64,000 nt of DNA from an uncultured Pseudohongiella sp. (GTDB taxonomy: Bacteria; Pseudomonadota; Gammaproteobacteria; Pseudomonadales; Pseudohongiellaceae). The DNA lies in the NCBI GenBank assembly GCA_951812715.1, contig OX638323.1:2336577-2400576 (forward strand), in the 5' to 3' direction. A program made the position numbers and the translations under genes. Every line of letters begins with the position of its first letter. The stretch's first letter is position 1. Of this stretch, positions 18,929 to 28,661 are shown in pieces. Under the pieces are notes generated by a model. It was not told the origin of the DNA. It saw only the letters and a list, made by a program, of their open reading frames with translations, and searched no databases.

Positions 18929-19903
18929 ATGTCATTTGGTCTTGCCGGCTTGATGCCGGAACTGCCGCCGCGCCGTGTCGCCCGCGGACCGCTCGGGGTC
19001 GATATCGGCTCCGCCGCGGTCAAGGTGCTGCGCTGGCCGGGGAAGCCCGGAGCCCGGCCCGATTTCGCTATTCGGCCACTGCCTCCGGGTGCTGTCGCCG
19101 AGCGCGCCATCCGCGATGCGGACACGGTGGGTCGATGTATCGCCGAAGCGGTGCGCATGCTGCGCGCGCCGGTCCGAGACGCCGTCACGGCCGTACCGTC
19201 ATCGGCGGTAATGCAACGCACATTGGAAATGGATGCGGAAATGACGGACATCGAGATCGAGGCGCAGATCGTAGTGGAAGCCGATCGCTATATTCCCTAT
19301 CCCCTCGACGAAGTGTGCATTGATTTTCGGCGACTTTCCGGGAACAGAAACGATGTTGGATCGATAATGCTTTCGGTTTGCCGGCGAGAAATTGTCACCG
19401 CGTATGAGCAGGCCCTTGAGCGCGCCAAATTGCGAGCCGCGGCGGTGGATGTGGAGCACCACGCGATGGAGCGGGTCTGGCGCCTGTTGGCGCGGCGCAA
19501 TGCCAGGGATGGGCTGATGGCGATCGCCGATATCGGCGCTAGCAAGATCTGCCTGCATGTGCTGGCCGACGGCCGCTCGATATATTGCGCGGAACGCCCC
19601 TTTGACGGCGGTATGCCTTATCAGCGGAGCACGGCGTCCTTTGCCGAATCCGCGGCAAGACAGTTCGAACAGGTCCTGCAACTGTTCCATTCCTCCTCCC
19701 GGCACGGCCATGTGGCGAGCATGTTGTTGTGCGGCGCCGCGGCCGCGGCGGCAGGGCTGGCGGAGAAGATGCAGCATTCCCTGGCCATGCCGGTGCAGGC
19801 GGCCAATCCATTTTCACGAGCGGGCGGCAACGCAATGGTCACGGATGCCCCGGCGCTGTTGCTCGCGGCCGGACTGGCTATTCCGGGGGACGGCGATGAT
19901 TAA
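18929..19903 (+). CDS. pilM: PilM, actin-like type IV pilus assembly protein
   Basis: Cytoplasmic ring component that binds the PilN N-terminus. 324 residues from the ATG at 18929 (AGGAAG upstream). The actin-fold phosphate loops are GVDIGSAAVKVLR and IADIGASKICLHVL. VEADRYIPYPLDEVCIDF is the PilM signature. First gene of pilM-N-OP-Q. The stop overlaps the pilN start by 8 bases. Confidence 0.93.
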   Translation: MSFGLAGLMPELPPRRVARGPLGVDIGSAAVKVLRWPGKPGARPDFAIRPLPPGAVAERAIRDADTVGRCIAEAVRMLRAPVRDAVTAVPSSAVMQRTLEMDAEMTDIEIEAQIVVEADRYIPYPLDEVCIDFRRLSGNRNDVGSIMLSVCRREIVTAYEQALERAKLRAAAVDVEHHAMERVWRLLARRNARDGLMAIADIGASKICLHVLADGRSIYCAERPFDGGMPYQRSTASFAESAARQFEQVLQLFHSSSRHGHVASMLLCGAAAAAAGLAEKMQHSLAMPVQAANPFSRAGGNAMVTDAPALLLAAGLAIPGDGDD

Positions 19904-20447
19904 TCTACTGCCCTGGAGGGAACGATTGCGGGATCGGAGCCGGCGACGCTTCTTGCGGATATTGACCGCCTTGATGTTGTCCAGTCTCGCGCTGCTACTG
20001 CTGCTCGACCGCAATTTGAATGCCAGCATAAGCGCCCATAAGGCCGCGAATCATCGTCTGCGGACGCAAATCGGCCTGCTTGGCGCGCGTGGCGCTGAAG
20101 CCGAGCGCCTGCGACAGGAACAGGAGGATGCGGCCTTGCATATGCAAGTGGTGAACAGCCTGCAACGCAGCCGTCCATTGCCGGCGGAAGTTCTCTCCGA
20201 ACTGGCGCTGCTGTTACCGGGTACGGCCCATTACCGCCAGTTGACGCGCAATGGCGACAATGTGCGGATCGAAGGTCTGGCGAGTTCTCACGCGGCCATT
20301 GCCGAGCTGATGCGGAATCTCGCCGCATCGCCGAGGATCCGCGAGGCGCGACTTGCCGGCGTGGCCGAAGCGGCGCCAGCCGCTGGCGCACCGGCCGCGT
20401 TATACGCTTTCAATCTGGAATTACTGCTGAATGAGGCCAGGAACTGA
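19896..20447 (+). CDS. pilN: PilN, type IV pilus inner-membrane assembly protein
   Basis: 183 residues. It begins with the conserved cytoplasmic INLLPWRE motif (here MINLLPWRERLRDR) that docks into PilM. A single membrane helix (about 22-41), a coiled-coil stretch and a small periplasmic ferredoxin-like domain follow. The start at 19896 overlaps pilM and is fixed by the motif. Confidence 0.92.
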   Translation: MINLLPWRERLRDRSRRRFLRILTALMLSSLALLLLLDRNLNASISAHKAANHRLRTQIGLLGARGAEAERLRQEQEDAALHMQVVNSLQRSRPLPAEVLSELALLLPGTAHYRQLTRNGDNVRIEGLASSHAAIAELMRNLAASPRIREARLAGVAEAAPAAGAPAALYAFNLELLLNEARN

Positions 20448-20452
20448 AAAAG

Positions 20453-21484
20453 ATGTCTTTCCTTGCCGGAATCATTCGCGACCTGCACCAATTTGACTGG
20501 CGCGAACTCGCCGCTCCAGCGGGTATCGGCGCTTGGCCGGCAGCGGTCAAGGCGAGCGTAATCCTGCTGTTGACGATTGCTCTTCTCGCCGGTGGATATC
20601 TGTTGCTCCTGCGGGACTTGCAAGTGCGAAAAGCGCGGCTTGATTTGGCGGCGGCGGGTTTGACCGCGGAACTCGAGCACCTCAAAACGAGCGTTGCGGG
20701 ACTGGATAGCTACCGGCAGCGGGCGCGGGAAGTGGAGGAACCCTACATGCGGATGCTGCGGCAATTACCTTATGAAAGCGAAATACCCTCCCTGATCGAC
20801 GAAATCGCAGTTCTCGGCCTGATGTTCGGGCTGGAAATCAGGGCTATCGGGCTGGCAGCGGAACTTGACCGGCCTCACTATGTCGAACAACCCATCGATA
20901 TTCGCGTCGTGGGCGGCTATCACGATATCGGCGCATTTTTCAGTGAAGTCGCGGCCTTGGGCCGAATCGTCACCTTGCATGATTTTTCCCTTGGCAAACT
21001 GTCCGCCGGAAAGCTGGAACTTTCGCTGCAGGCCCGCACCTACCGTTACCGGCCGTTTCCCGGAACAACTGCCGCCGCGATTCCACGGCGATCCAGTCTG
21101 GCGCCAGCGCAATTCCCGGAATTTCATGAACCGGCGCGATACGGCTATGCCGCGGCCAACGGACGCGATCCATTCGCACCCGTCGTAATGCCTGTATCGT
21201 CCCGGCGGGAGCAGCCGCCCGCCATACGGCAGCCGCTTAGGGAATACGACTTGGACACTTTGCGTCTGGTGGGACTGCTATCGCACCGGCAGGGTTATAC
21301 CGGACTGGTGCGGGATCCAGGCGGCGCCGTGCATCGCGTTGAGCAAGGCGATTATCTGGGACGCAATCAGGGGCAGGTTCAGCGGGTTACGGAACTGGGA
21401 GTGGAGTTGATCGAATGGAAAATCGGTGAGTCCGGGGAGTCAGTGCGGCAGGAATTGCTGCTGCGATGGGAGCAAAACCGATGA
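20453..21484 (+). CDS. PilO-PilP fusion, type IV pilus alignment complex
   Basis: 343 residues uniting two normally separate proteins. Residues 1-200 are PilO: cytoplasmic N-terminus, membrane helix about 33-53, coiled coil, then QLPYESEIPSLIDEI and periplasmic DIRVVGGYHDIGAFFSEVAALGRIV split over the usual fold. Residues 235-343 are PilP: RDPFAPV (238-244), DLDTLRLVGLL, AVHRVEQGDYLGRNQGQV. PilP is usually a lipoprotein that contacts PilQ. Here no lipobox is visible, and it is tethered through PilO. No stop or frameshift separates the halves. Confidence 0.88.
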   Translation: MSFLAGIIRDLHQFDWRELAAPAGIGAWPAAVKASVILLLTIALLAGGYLLLLRDLQVRKARLDLAAAGLTAELEHLKTSVAGLDSYRQRAREVEEPYMRMLRQLPYESEIPSLIDEIAVLGLMFGLEIRAIGLAAELDRPHYVEQPIDIRVVGGYHDIGAFFSEVAALGRIVTLHDFSLGKLSAGKLELSLQARTYRYRPFPGTTAAAIPRRSSLAPAQFPEFHEPARYGYAAANGRDPFAPVVMPVSSRREQPPAIRQPLREYDLDTLRLVGLLSHRQGYTGLVRDPGGAVHRVEQGDYLGRNQGQVQRVTELGVELIEWKIGESGESVRQELLLRWEQNR

Positions 21485-22848
21485 CTGTCAGCGCTGGGCG
21501 TTCACATCGGCCGCTTTTGCATTGTTTCCTCTGTGTGCTGCTGTTCGTCATGCCGCCGCCGGTTTCGAATCTTGCCCAACAGACTGCCGCGCCAGCGGCC
21601 GCGGAAGTCACCGGCCTGTCGTTTCAGGATATTCCCATTCGCGCTGCCTTGCAGATTCTCGCCGATGTGCAGGGCTTCAATCTGGTCGCGGGTGAAACGG
21701 TAACCGGCAATATCACATTGCAACTGGACGGAGTGCCTTGGGAACAGGCGCTGGAGTTGATCTTGCGGGCCGGCAATCTGGCTCATCGCATGGAAGGCAA
21801 TGTCATGTACGTATCCACCGCCGAAGAAATGGCGTTGCAGCGGGAACGGGAACTCGAAGCCGGCCGGCAGGCGCTGGCATTGGCTCCGCTGATGACCGAA
21901 CTGTTGCGGGTAAACTATGCCAACGCCGCGACTTTGCTCCAACTCATGCTCGGGACCGGCGCGGATCAAGTCGAGGAATCCTCGGGCGGCAGCCGCGGTC
22001 TGCTTTCGCCGCGTGGTTCCGCCACGGTCGATGTCCGCACCAACACCATAATTGTGCAGGATCTGGAACAGAACCTGGCGGCGATGCGGGATTTGCTGGC
22101 TCGGCTGGACGTTCCGGTGCGGCAGGTTCTAATTGAAGCCCGCATCGTCAATGTTTCCACTGACTATTTCCGCGACTTCGGCATCCGCTGGGGCGCCGCG
22201 GGATCACCGCGCGCGGGCAGCAACTTTCGCTACGGCATCGCCCAGGGAATCGCTCCGGAACAGTTGCAGGATGAACTGGCGCTGGATCTCGGCCTGACGG
22301 CCACTTCCTCCTTTTCGCTCGCTTTCGCCGATAACAGCAACTTGATCGAGCTAGAACTGGCCGCTCTCGAAAGCAGCGGCTACGGAGAAATCATCGCTCG
22401 ACCGAAAGTGACCACCCAGGACAAGGTCACCGCCGAAATCCGCTCGGGCGTAAGAATTCCCTATCAGTCCCAGGCTGGCGGCACCGCTGGCGGCTCGGTT
22501 ACCCAATTCGAGGACGCGGTGTTGCTGATGCGGGTCACGCCCCGGATCACGCCAAACGGGCAGATCAACATGCAACTCGAAATTCGCCAGGATTCGATTT
22601 CACCCACGGCCAGCGGCGCGCCATCGATCAATACCAACGAGGTCATTACCAGCGCACTGGTCGATGACGGTGAAACTATAGTTCTCGGCGGTGTTTTTCG
22701 TGAAGAGGCAACAACTACCGAGTCGAAAACGCCGGTGCTGGGCGATATTCCGTACCTGGAACGGCTGTTCAAACGAACCATTTCCGACACGCGCCGCACC
22801 GAGTTGCTGATTTTCGTCACTCCCGGAATCATCCAGGCCAATCTCTGA
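21481..22848 (+). CDS. pilQ: PilQ, type IV pilus secretin (short form)
   Basis: Outer-membrane channel for the pilus. 455 residues from the ATG at 21481, which overlaps the preceding stop as ATGA. Signal peptide, then an N0/STN domain (LSFQDIPIRAALQILADVQG, NITLQLDGVPWEQALELIL), an N1 domain and the secretin barrel (VLIEARIVNV, SGVRIPYQ, TPRITPNG, TVVLGG-like TIVLGGVF, TPVLGDIPYLERLFK, RTELLIFVTP). PilQ is commonly about 700 residues with AMIN domains; these are missing here. Confidence 0.92.
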   Translation: MTVSAGRSHRPLLHCFLCVLLFVMPPPVSNLAQQTAAPAAAEVTGLSFQDIPIRAALQILADVQGFNLVAGETVTGNITLQLDGVPWEQALELILRAGNLAHRMEGNVMYVSTAEEMALQRERELEAGRQALALAPLMTELLRVNYANAATLLQLMLGTGADQVEESSGGSRGLLSPRGSATVDVRTNTIIVQDLEQNLAAMRDLLARLDVPVRQVLIEARIVNVSTDYFRDFGIRWGAAGSPRAGSNFRYGIAQGIAPEQLQDELALDLGLTATSSFSLAFADNSNLIELELAALESSGYGEIIARPKVTTQDKVTAEIRSGVRIPYQSQAGGTAGGSVTQFEDAVLLMRVTPRITPNGQINMQLEIRQDSISPTASGAPSINTNEVITSALVDDGETIVLGGVFREEATTTESKTPVLGDIPYLERLFKRTISDTRRTELLIFVTPGIIQANL

Positions 22849-22968
22849 GCCCGTCCCCCCAGTGCACCCGCGGCGATGCGTTGGCAAGGGAAATTGTTTA
22901 CCATTGCGCGCTTATCTGTACCTTTGCCGAGCAGAGGCAGGCGTTCGAATGGCCAAACGCGAAACCGC

Positions 22969-23535
22969 ATGAAAGACACCGAGAACGTTTTTCTTATCGG
23001 CCCCATGGGCGCCGGCAAGACTACCGTGGGACGACTGCTGGCAAGGGAACTCGATCTCCGGTTCCTGGACTCCGATCACGAGATCGAAAGAGCGGCGAAT
23101 GCGAGCATTTCCTGGATTTTCGACGTGGAAGGAGAAAGCGGTTTCCGGCGCCGCGAAACTCGCATGATTGGCATGTTAACGGAACAACAGGAAATATTGC
23201 TGGCGACCGGGGGGGGAGCCGTGCTCAATCCCGATAACCGGACCTTGCTGACAGATCGCGGCATCGTGGTCTACCTGTTCGTTTCGCTCGAACAGCAACT
23301 GCAGCGGACGCTCAAGGACGAAAACAGACCGTTGCTGCGAACGCCGAACCGCGACCAGCGCATTCGTGAGATGTACGAGGTCCGCCACCCGATTTACAGC
23401 GAACTGGCGGACATAAGAGTCGAGGCCAAGCGCAGACACCCGCATTTGGTAAGCAAGGCCGTTAAACAGGAATTGAACCGGTACCGGATGGAGCGTGCAG
23501 CCGCCGGAAGAGATTCACCGCCATGCAAACATTGA
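22969..23535 (+). CDS. aroK: shikimate kinase
   Basis: Phosphorylates shikimate at C3 in the chorismate pathway. 188 residues from the ATG at 22969. Walker [13 protein letters not shown], substrate-binding [13 protein letters not shown] and GGGAV are present, as is the lid region ENRPLLR. The end overlaps aroB by 13 bases, so the two are coupled. Confidence 0.95.
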   Translation: MKDTENVFLIGPMGAGKTTVGRLLARELDLRFLDSDHEIERAANASISWIFDVEGESGFRRRETRMIGMLTEQQEILLATGGGAVLNPDNRTLLTDRGIVVYLFVSLEQQLQRTLKDENRPLLRTPNRDQRIREMYEVRHPIYSELADIRVEAKRRHPHLVSKAVKQELNRYRMERAAAGRDSPPCKH

Positions 23536-24614
23536 CCGTAGATTTGGGCGACAGAAGTTATCCTATACATATCGGCGAAGGCCTGCTTGCCGACGGCAGC
23601 CTGCTGCGCGAAGCATTGGGCGGCGGCCGGGCCGCGATCATCACCAATGATATCGTGGCGCCGCTGTATCTGGACCGGCTGCTTGATGTGCTGCAAGGCG
23701 TTGAAGTAACCCCGATCATTCTTCCCGATGGCGAACAGCACAAAACCATGGCTACCGTCAGCGGAATCCATGACCAACTCATGGCGGGCAGATTCGACCG
23801 CAAGTCCACGCTGATCGCCCTGGGCGGCGGAGTAATCGGCGACATCGCCGGTTTCGCCGCCGCCACCTGGCTGCGAGGCGTGCGTTACATACAGGCGCCG
23901 ACGACCCTGCTTGCCCAGGTCGACTCATCCGTAGGCGGCAAAACCGGCGTCAATCACCCTTTGGGCAAGAACATGATTGGCGCATTTCATCAGCCCGCCT
24001 GCGTAATCGCCGACCTGTCGGCGCTGAATTCGCTTCCGCAACGGGAAGTCAAGGCGGGAATGGCGGAAGTGGTCAAATATGGACTCATCAACGACAGCGG
24101 ATTCTTTGTCTGGCTGGCGGAACACGCCACCGGCCTGCTGGCGCTTGAGCCCGGGCTGGTTGGCGAAGCCGTGGCCCGCTGCTGCCGCGCGAAAGCCGAT
24201 ATCGTCGCCAGGGACGAACGGGAGTCCGGCGTCCGCGCCTTGCTCAATCTCGGTCATACTTTCGGCCACGCCATTGAAGCCGCTGCCGGCTATGGCGCTT
24301 GGCTGCACGGCGAGGCCGTAGCCGCGGGCATGGTAATGGCGGCCGATCTATCGCATCGTTTGGGTTGGCTGGAAGCCGGGTCGGCGCGCCGCATCCGGGT
24401 AGTGCTGGAAGAAGATTTCGGTATGCCCGTGATCCCTCCTGCCGATATAGGCATAGACAGATATCTGGAACTTATGTCCTCAGACAAGAAGGTCGAGCAG
24501 GGCAAAATTCGTTTCGTACTACTGAAGGGCATTGGGAGGGCGGAAATAGCGGACGAAGTGGAGCCGCGCCTGCTGGCGCAGACGCTGACGGCGCAAGCCG
24601 GGCTCTGTCATTGA
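23523..24614 (+). CDS. aroB: 3-dehydroquinate synthase
   Basis: NAD- and metal-dependent cyclisation of DAHP to 3-dehydroquinate. 363 residues. [46 protein letters not shown] and [11 protein letters not shown] are all conserved. It sits in the usual aroK-aroB-damX string and supplies the chorismate used by the mutase at 14313 and for folate and ubiquinone. Confidence 0.97.
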   Translation: MQTLTVDLGDRSYPIHIGEGLLADGSLLREALGGGRAAIITNDIVAPLYLDRLLDVLQGVEVTPIILPDGEQHKTMATVSGIHDQLMAGRFDRKSTLIALGGGVIGDIAGFAAATWLRGVRYIQAPTTLLAQVDSSVGGKTGVNHPLGKNMIGAFHQPACVIADLSALNSLPQREVKAGMAEVVKYGLINDSGFFVWLAEHATGLLALEPGLVGEAVARCCRAKADIVARDERESGVRALLNLGHTFGHAIEAAAGYGAWLHGEAVAAGMVMAADLSHRLGWLEAGSARRIRVVLEEDFGMPVIPPADIGIDRYLELMSSDKKVEQGKIRFVLLKGIGRAEIADEVEPRLLAQTLTAQAGLCH

Positions 24615-24617
24615 ATC

Positions 24618-25985
24618 ATGAAATCCTACATTCAAAAGTTGCGGCTGAAACATGATCCCTTTGACGAGGAAATTCAGCGGGATGACTTTTTCGGCGGCGG
24701 CAACCGCGACAATCTGGTACACCAGGTTCTGGATCGCGAGCGCGATGATATCTCCCTCGACGCCATCATCGGTTCGCCGGGAAGCGGCAAGACCCGCCTC
24801 GCCTGCCGTCTGTGCGAACGCGCCCGGAGTCATGTCAGGCCGGTGCTGATTTCGGTTGATCTCTTCACCACCGCGCAGCGTTTGCTATATGACTTATTGC
24901 GGGACCTGGAACTCGATCCGCCCGGCGATCTCACGCGCGGACTCGAATCCCTCAGCGAGTACGCCATCGAACAGACCCGGTCCGGCAAGTCGATCCTGCT
25001 GGTCATGGACAATGCGCACGAACTGGGCTCCGATTGCATGAAACTGGTAGAGCGGCTGCTCGCCAATCGCTGGTCGGCGATCCATTTGGCGCTGCTTGGC
25101 GAAGAGCAACTCGAGGTGATGCTGCGAACCCGGTTGCGCGAGCGCTACCGCGCCAAACTTGCTCTGCACGATTTGCCGGCATTGAATCGGGTGGAGATCG
25201 CCGACTATATTCATCTCAAACTTGCCCGAGCCGGCTATGGCCGCAAATTGCCCCTGTCTTCCCAGGCCGGGCTTGACGTGCTGCAACAATCCGAAGGAAT
25301 TCCGGCGAAGATCAACGTGTTGACCGCTGCGCTGCTGAACTCTGACGAAGTGCCGGCTGTTGGCCTCATATTCGGCCGGCGCCGCAACGCCAAGCCGCCA
25401 ACCGAAAGGCCCGAGATTCGCTATTTGTGGCAGGCTTTCGCCCTGAGTCTGGCGCTGGCGGTGGTGGCGTTCTGGCCGATCGACGCGCCGGAATCGTCGG
25501 CGTCTCCGCAAGTCCCACGCAGCGAGATACAGCGGATTTCCCTTCCCGCGACATCCGCGCGCGCGCCGGTTGCCTTACCAGCAGCCGATCCGGCGCCCGC
25601 TAACCCCGCTGCTGCCGGACTCGTCGATTCCACCAACCCTCCGCCAGCGGAGGATGAATCTCCGATCCTGTCCAGATTTGAACAAATGCTGCTGGATGCG
25701 CCGCCAGACAACTTTACCGTGCAGATCCTCGGGTCGACGTCCGAGGAGGGCGTGCGGGAATTCATCGCCGCGTCATCGCTCGGGGAGATTCACGGCTATT
25801 ACGAGACTCGCCGCGGCCGGGGACCATGGTTCGTCGTGGTCGATGGCATTTATCCCGACTGGGAGACCGCCAGACATGCCCAGACGCGACTGGCCGGCAG
25901 CTTCGACGATCTGGATCCCTGGATTCGCCGTATCAGCAATGTACACTCGGAAATAAGCCGCGCCGGCAAGTTGGGAGATCCCTAG
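24618..25985 (+). CDS. damX: DamX-like ATPase with SPOR domain
   Basis: 455 residues. An N-terminal AAA ATPase of the ExeA/DamX type (HDPFDEEIQRDDFFGG, Walker A GSPGSGKT at 52-59, Walker B LLVMDNAHEL) is followed by a membrane segment (about 267-287, WQAFALSLALAVVAFWPI), a Pro/Ala linker and a C-terminal SPOR domain (FTVQILGSTSEEGVREFI, WFVVVDGIYPDWETA). DamX localises to the septum. Starts 3 bases after aroB. Confidence 0.88.
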   Translation: MKSYIQKLRLKHDPFDEEIQRDDFFGGGNRDNLVHQVLDRERDDISLDAIIGSPGSGKTRLACRLCERARSHVRPVLISVDLFTTAQRLLYDLLRDLELDPPGDLTRGLESLSEYAIEQTRSGKSILLVMDNAHELGSDCMKLVERLLANRWSAIHLALLGEEQLEVMLRTRLRERYRAKLALHDLPALNRVEIADYIHLKLARAGYGRKLPLSSQAGLDVLQQSEGIPAKINVLTAALLNSDEVPAVGLIFGRRRNAKPPTERPEIRYLWQAFALSLALAVVAFWPIDAPESSASPQVPRSEIQRISLPATSARAPVALPAADPAPANPAAAGLVDSTNPPPAEDESPILSRFEQMLLDAPPDNFTVQILGSTSEEGVREFIAASSLGEIHGYYETRRGRGPWFVVVDGIYPDWETARHAQTRLAGSFDDLDPWIRRISNVHSEISRAGKLGDP

Positions 25986-25988
25986 CCC

Positions 25989-27050
25989 TTGACACTCAGG
26001 AATGATCGCCTGTTAAGGGCGCTTGCATGTAAGCCGGTCGATGTAACGCCGGTGTGGATGATGCGCCAGGCAGGTCGCTATTTGCCCGAATATCGCGCTT
26101 CCCGCAAGCGCGCGGGTGATTTCATGAACCTGTGTCGGAACCCGCAATTGGCCTGCGAAGTCACCATGCAGCCATTGGATCGTTACGCTTTCGACGCGGC
26201 AATCCTGTTTTCCGACATTCTTACGATTCCCGACGCCATGGGACAGGGGCTTTATTTTTCCGCCGGAGAAGGGCCGCGCTTTCGCAAGACGATTCGGACC
26301 GCGGCGGACGTGGAATCATTGCCCTCCATCGATCCCGCGAGTGACCTGGGCTACGTAATGGACGCCGTTTCCCTGATTCGGCGCGAATTGAACGGCAGGG
26401 CGCCGCTGATCGGTTTTGCCGGCAGTCCCTGGACGCTGGCCACGTACATGATCGAAGGCAGTGGCAGCAAGGATTTCCGGCGCGCCAAGCAGTTCATCTA
26501 TGACCAACCCGAAGCTGGCCACCTGTTGTTGCGCAAACTCGCGGAAGCGGTAACCGGCTACCTCAATGCGCAGATTCGCGCCGGCGCTCAGGCGGTGCAG
26601 ATATTCGACACCTGGGGCGGCATTCTTTCGACTCCGGCATATCTTGAGTTTTCCCTACCCTACATGCGGCAGATCGTGAATGACCTGATCGGTGAACGGG
26701 AAGGCAGGACCGTTCCTTGCATTCTGTTTACCAAGCAGGGCGGACTTTGGCTTAAGGAGATCGCGGCCAGCGGCTGCCATTGCGTGGGTCTGGACTGGAC
26801 GATGGATATAGGTCGGGCGCGTTCGCGCATCGGCAACCTGGTTGCCTTGCAAGGCAATATGGATCCTTCGGTGCTGTATGCTTCGCCAGATGTCATCCGC
26901 CGCGAAGTGGATGCAATCCTGCGCTCTTTCGGTTCCGGTCCCGGCCATGTATTCAATCTCGGCCACGGCATAACGCCCCAGGTTGACCCGGATAACGTGG
27001 CCGTTTTCGTGGATGCCGTACATGAGTTGTCAGCCACCGGCCGCCGCTAA
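25989..27050 (+). CDS. hemE: uroporphyrinogen decarboxylase
   Basis: Converts uroporphyrinogen III to coproporphyrinogen III in haem synthesis. 353 residues, starting with TTG at 25989 three bases after dam[51 protein letters not shown], and [12 protein letters not shown] are conserved. The TTG start is inferred from spacing and alignment; no better ATG exists before the conserved N-terminus. Confidence 0.96.
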   Translation: MTLRNDRLLRALACKPVDVTPVWMMRQAGRYLPEYRASRKRAGDFMNLCRNPQLACEVTMQPLDRYAFDAAILFSDILTIPDAMGQGLYFSAGEGPRFRKTIRTAADVESLPSIDPASDLGYVMDAVSLIRRELNGRAPLIGFAGSPWTLATYMIEGSGSKDFRRAKQFIYDQPEAGHLLLRKLAEAVTGYLNAQIRAGAQAVQIFDTWGGILSTPAYLEFSLPYMRQIVNDLIGEREGRTVPCILFTKQGGLWLKEIAASGCHCVGLDWTMDIGRARSRIGNLVALQGNMDPSVLYASPDVIRREVDAILRSFGSGPGHVFNLGHGITPQVDPDNVAVFVDAVHELSATGRR

Positions 27051-27585
27051 CGCGGAGTTCGATGATGCCGCGATTGTCGCCATAGGCTCCAACCTGCCAG
27101 GTCGCCGCGGGTCGCCTGAACAGATGGTGCGGCGGGCGCTGGCGGAATTGCGCCGGCTCAGCACGTCAAAACCGCTCTGTTCCTCGCTTTACCTTACCAT
27201 GCCCCGGGATTGCGCGCCGGGCGCGCCGGAGTTCGTCAATGCGGCAGCGGCCTTATGGCCGGCCCCGGAAATGTCGCCCATTATTCTGCTTCGACACTTG
27301 TTGCGCATCGAAGTCGAATTTGGACGCCAACGCGCCGCCGCGCGCAATACGCCTCGAACGCTGGATCTTGACTTGATTCTCTGGGGCGCCAGAACAATGC
27401 ATACATCTGAATTGCAGCTACCTCACCCGCGCTTCGCCAAGCGCGAATTCGTACTGGCGCCGCTTGCGGAACTAGCGCCGAACTGGGTTCCGCCGGGCCA
27501 GTCAAGAACGGTGGCGAAACTGCTTGAAAACTTACCGGACAAGGAGCATGCCAGAATCATTCAAAGCGGTCGCGACAGAGATTGA
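27022..27585 (+). CDS. folK: HPPK-like 2-amino-4-hydroxy-6-hydroxymethyldihydropteridine pyrophosphokinase
   Basis: Folate pathway step before dihydropteroate synthase (folP at 39007). About 187 residues from the ATG at 27022, overlapping the hemE end by 29 bases. The signatures are [25 protein letters not shown] and [21 protein letters not shown]. The conserved FVNAAAAL matches the usual FxNxV/A. The start is uncertain; 27013 is also in frame. Confidence 0.85.
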   Translation: MSCQPPAAANAEFDDAAIVAIGSNLPGRRGSPEQMVRRALAELRRLSTSKPLCSSLYLTMPRDCAPGAPEFVNAAAALWPAPEMSPIILLRHLLRIEVEFGRQRAAARNTPRTLDLDLILWGARTMHTSELQLPHPRFAKREFVLAPLAELAPNWVPPGQSRTVAKLLENLPDKEHARIIQSGRDRD

Positions 27586-27609
27586 CTTTGCAATAAACCC
27601 TTGTAAAAT
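27582..27609 (+). promoter_or_regulatory. predicted sigma-70 promoter for the barrel gene
   Basis: TTGACT (27582-27587), 16-base spacer, TAAAAT (27604-27609). It starts at the very end of folK. A 10-base palindrome CCTATATAGG at 27625-27634 lies just after the expected transcription start and could be an operator. Confidence 0.45.
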
Positions 27610-27707
27610 TTTCCGCCGTATGGCCCTATATAGGAGCTAGCGCATTCGTTTGTGTCCGCGATGTCTTGGGTGAGAATTGAATTTCGGTGAAGTTGGTGCG
27701 GTTTGAC

Positions 27708-28523
27708 ATGTATCCTCTACGCGCATTCTGGCTGGTTCTGCTCGGCGCTCTGGCGCCAGCGCTGTCCGTCTATGGACAGGAAATCGCCGAAACTGAAACG
27801 GAACGCACGATGATTAGTTTCAGCATCGCTCCGGCCGGTTTGCCCGATAATTCCGGCGCCCTTATCAAGGTCGCCAGAACGGCCGAAACCCAGGATTTGC
27901 GAAACGGCCTTGTTGAAGATGCCCTGAACTACAGTATCGGGTTGCAAACCACGCCGATGGAAGGCCTCAAGCTCGATGCCAACGTCTGGCGCAGCCAGTT
28001 CGACGCCATGCCGTTGCAGGACTCCCTGTCGGAACCAAACTTGCGCAGCAGCGGTTTTGATGTGGGCGCGGCCTATGCCTGGAATACGAACCGATTTGGA
28101 CAGTTTACCTTGAGCACCAGGGCGAGCTACGTGCAGGATTTCTACAAGACCGAAGGCTTGCTTGAGGCAGTGAGCAGCAATCTGTCGGCGCAGCAACTGA
28201 CCAGCCCCAACTTGCGCAGCAATCTGAAGTTGAGCTGGGAGTTCGGCAATCATACCGCGAGCGCGATAACGCGCTATTTCGATTCCTCGCGCGACTTGTC
28301 CGAATTGGGAATGGAAGAAATCAATGATCTGGTCGACAACATCACAACGGTCGACTTCGAATACGGCTATCGCATGGCGGCCGGATCCAATGATCGCGCG
28401 GTGATTTCCTTCGGCATCCAGAACGTATTCGATCGCAAGACCATGCAGATCCTCAACTCCGCGACCCGCATCCTCGATCAGAATGGGCGCGTGGCTTATG
28501 GCCGGCTGAAATACCAGTTCTAG
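27708..28523 (+). CDS. small outer-membrane beta-barrel resembling the C-terminal strands of a TonB-dependent receptor
   Basis: About 271 residues with a signal peptide (MYPLRAFWLVLLGALAPALS) and then only barrel-like sequence: alternating strands and GLKLDANVW, GAAYAWNTNRFGQFTLSTRASYVQ, ISFGIQNVFDRK, ending in a terminal Phe (YGRLKYQF). The 'NVFDR' turn followed by a Phe-ended last strand is typical of the end of TonB receptors. No plug domain, carboxypeptidase-like domain or TonB box is seen. Either a receptor fragment that acquired a signal peptide or a genuine small porin-like barrel. An in-frame GTG at 27687 is an alternative start. Confidence 0.6.
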   Translation: MYPLRAFWLVLLGALAPALSVYGQEIAETETERTMISFSIAPAGLPDNSGALIKVARTAETQDLRNGLVEDALNYSIGLQTTPMEGLKLDANVWRSQFDAMPLQDSLSEPNLRSSGFDVGAAYAWNTNRFGQFTLSTRASYVQDFYKTEGLLEAVSSNLSAQQLTSPNLRSNLKLSWEFGNHTASAITRYFDSSRDLSELGMEEINDLVDNITTVDFEYGYRMAAGSNDRAVISFGIQNVFDRKTMQILNSATRILDQNGRVAYGRLKYQF

Positions 28524-28661
28524 TTTTCTTGCTTCCAGCTTGTTCGCACATGCCATCCCCGGCGCGACTTTCTGGTTTCTCCAATTTCCAGCCCCGATGT
28601 CCCTGTCGGATTGTTCGACCCCCGAAAAGCACTGCTAATTGTCGACATTGCCGACCGGGCC

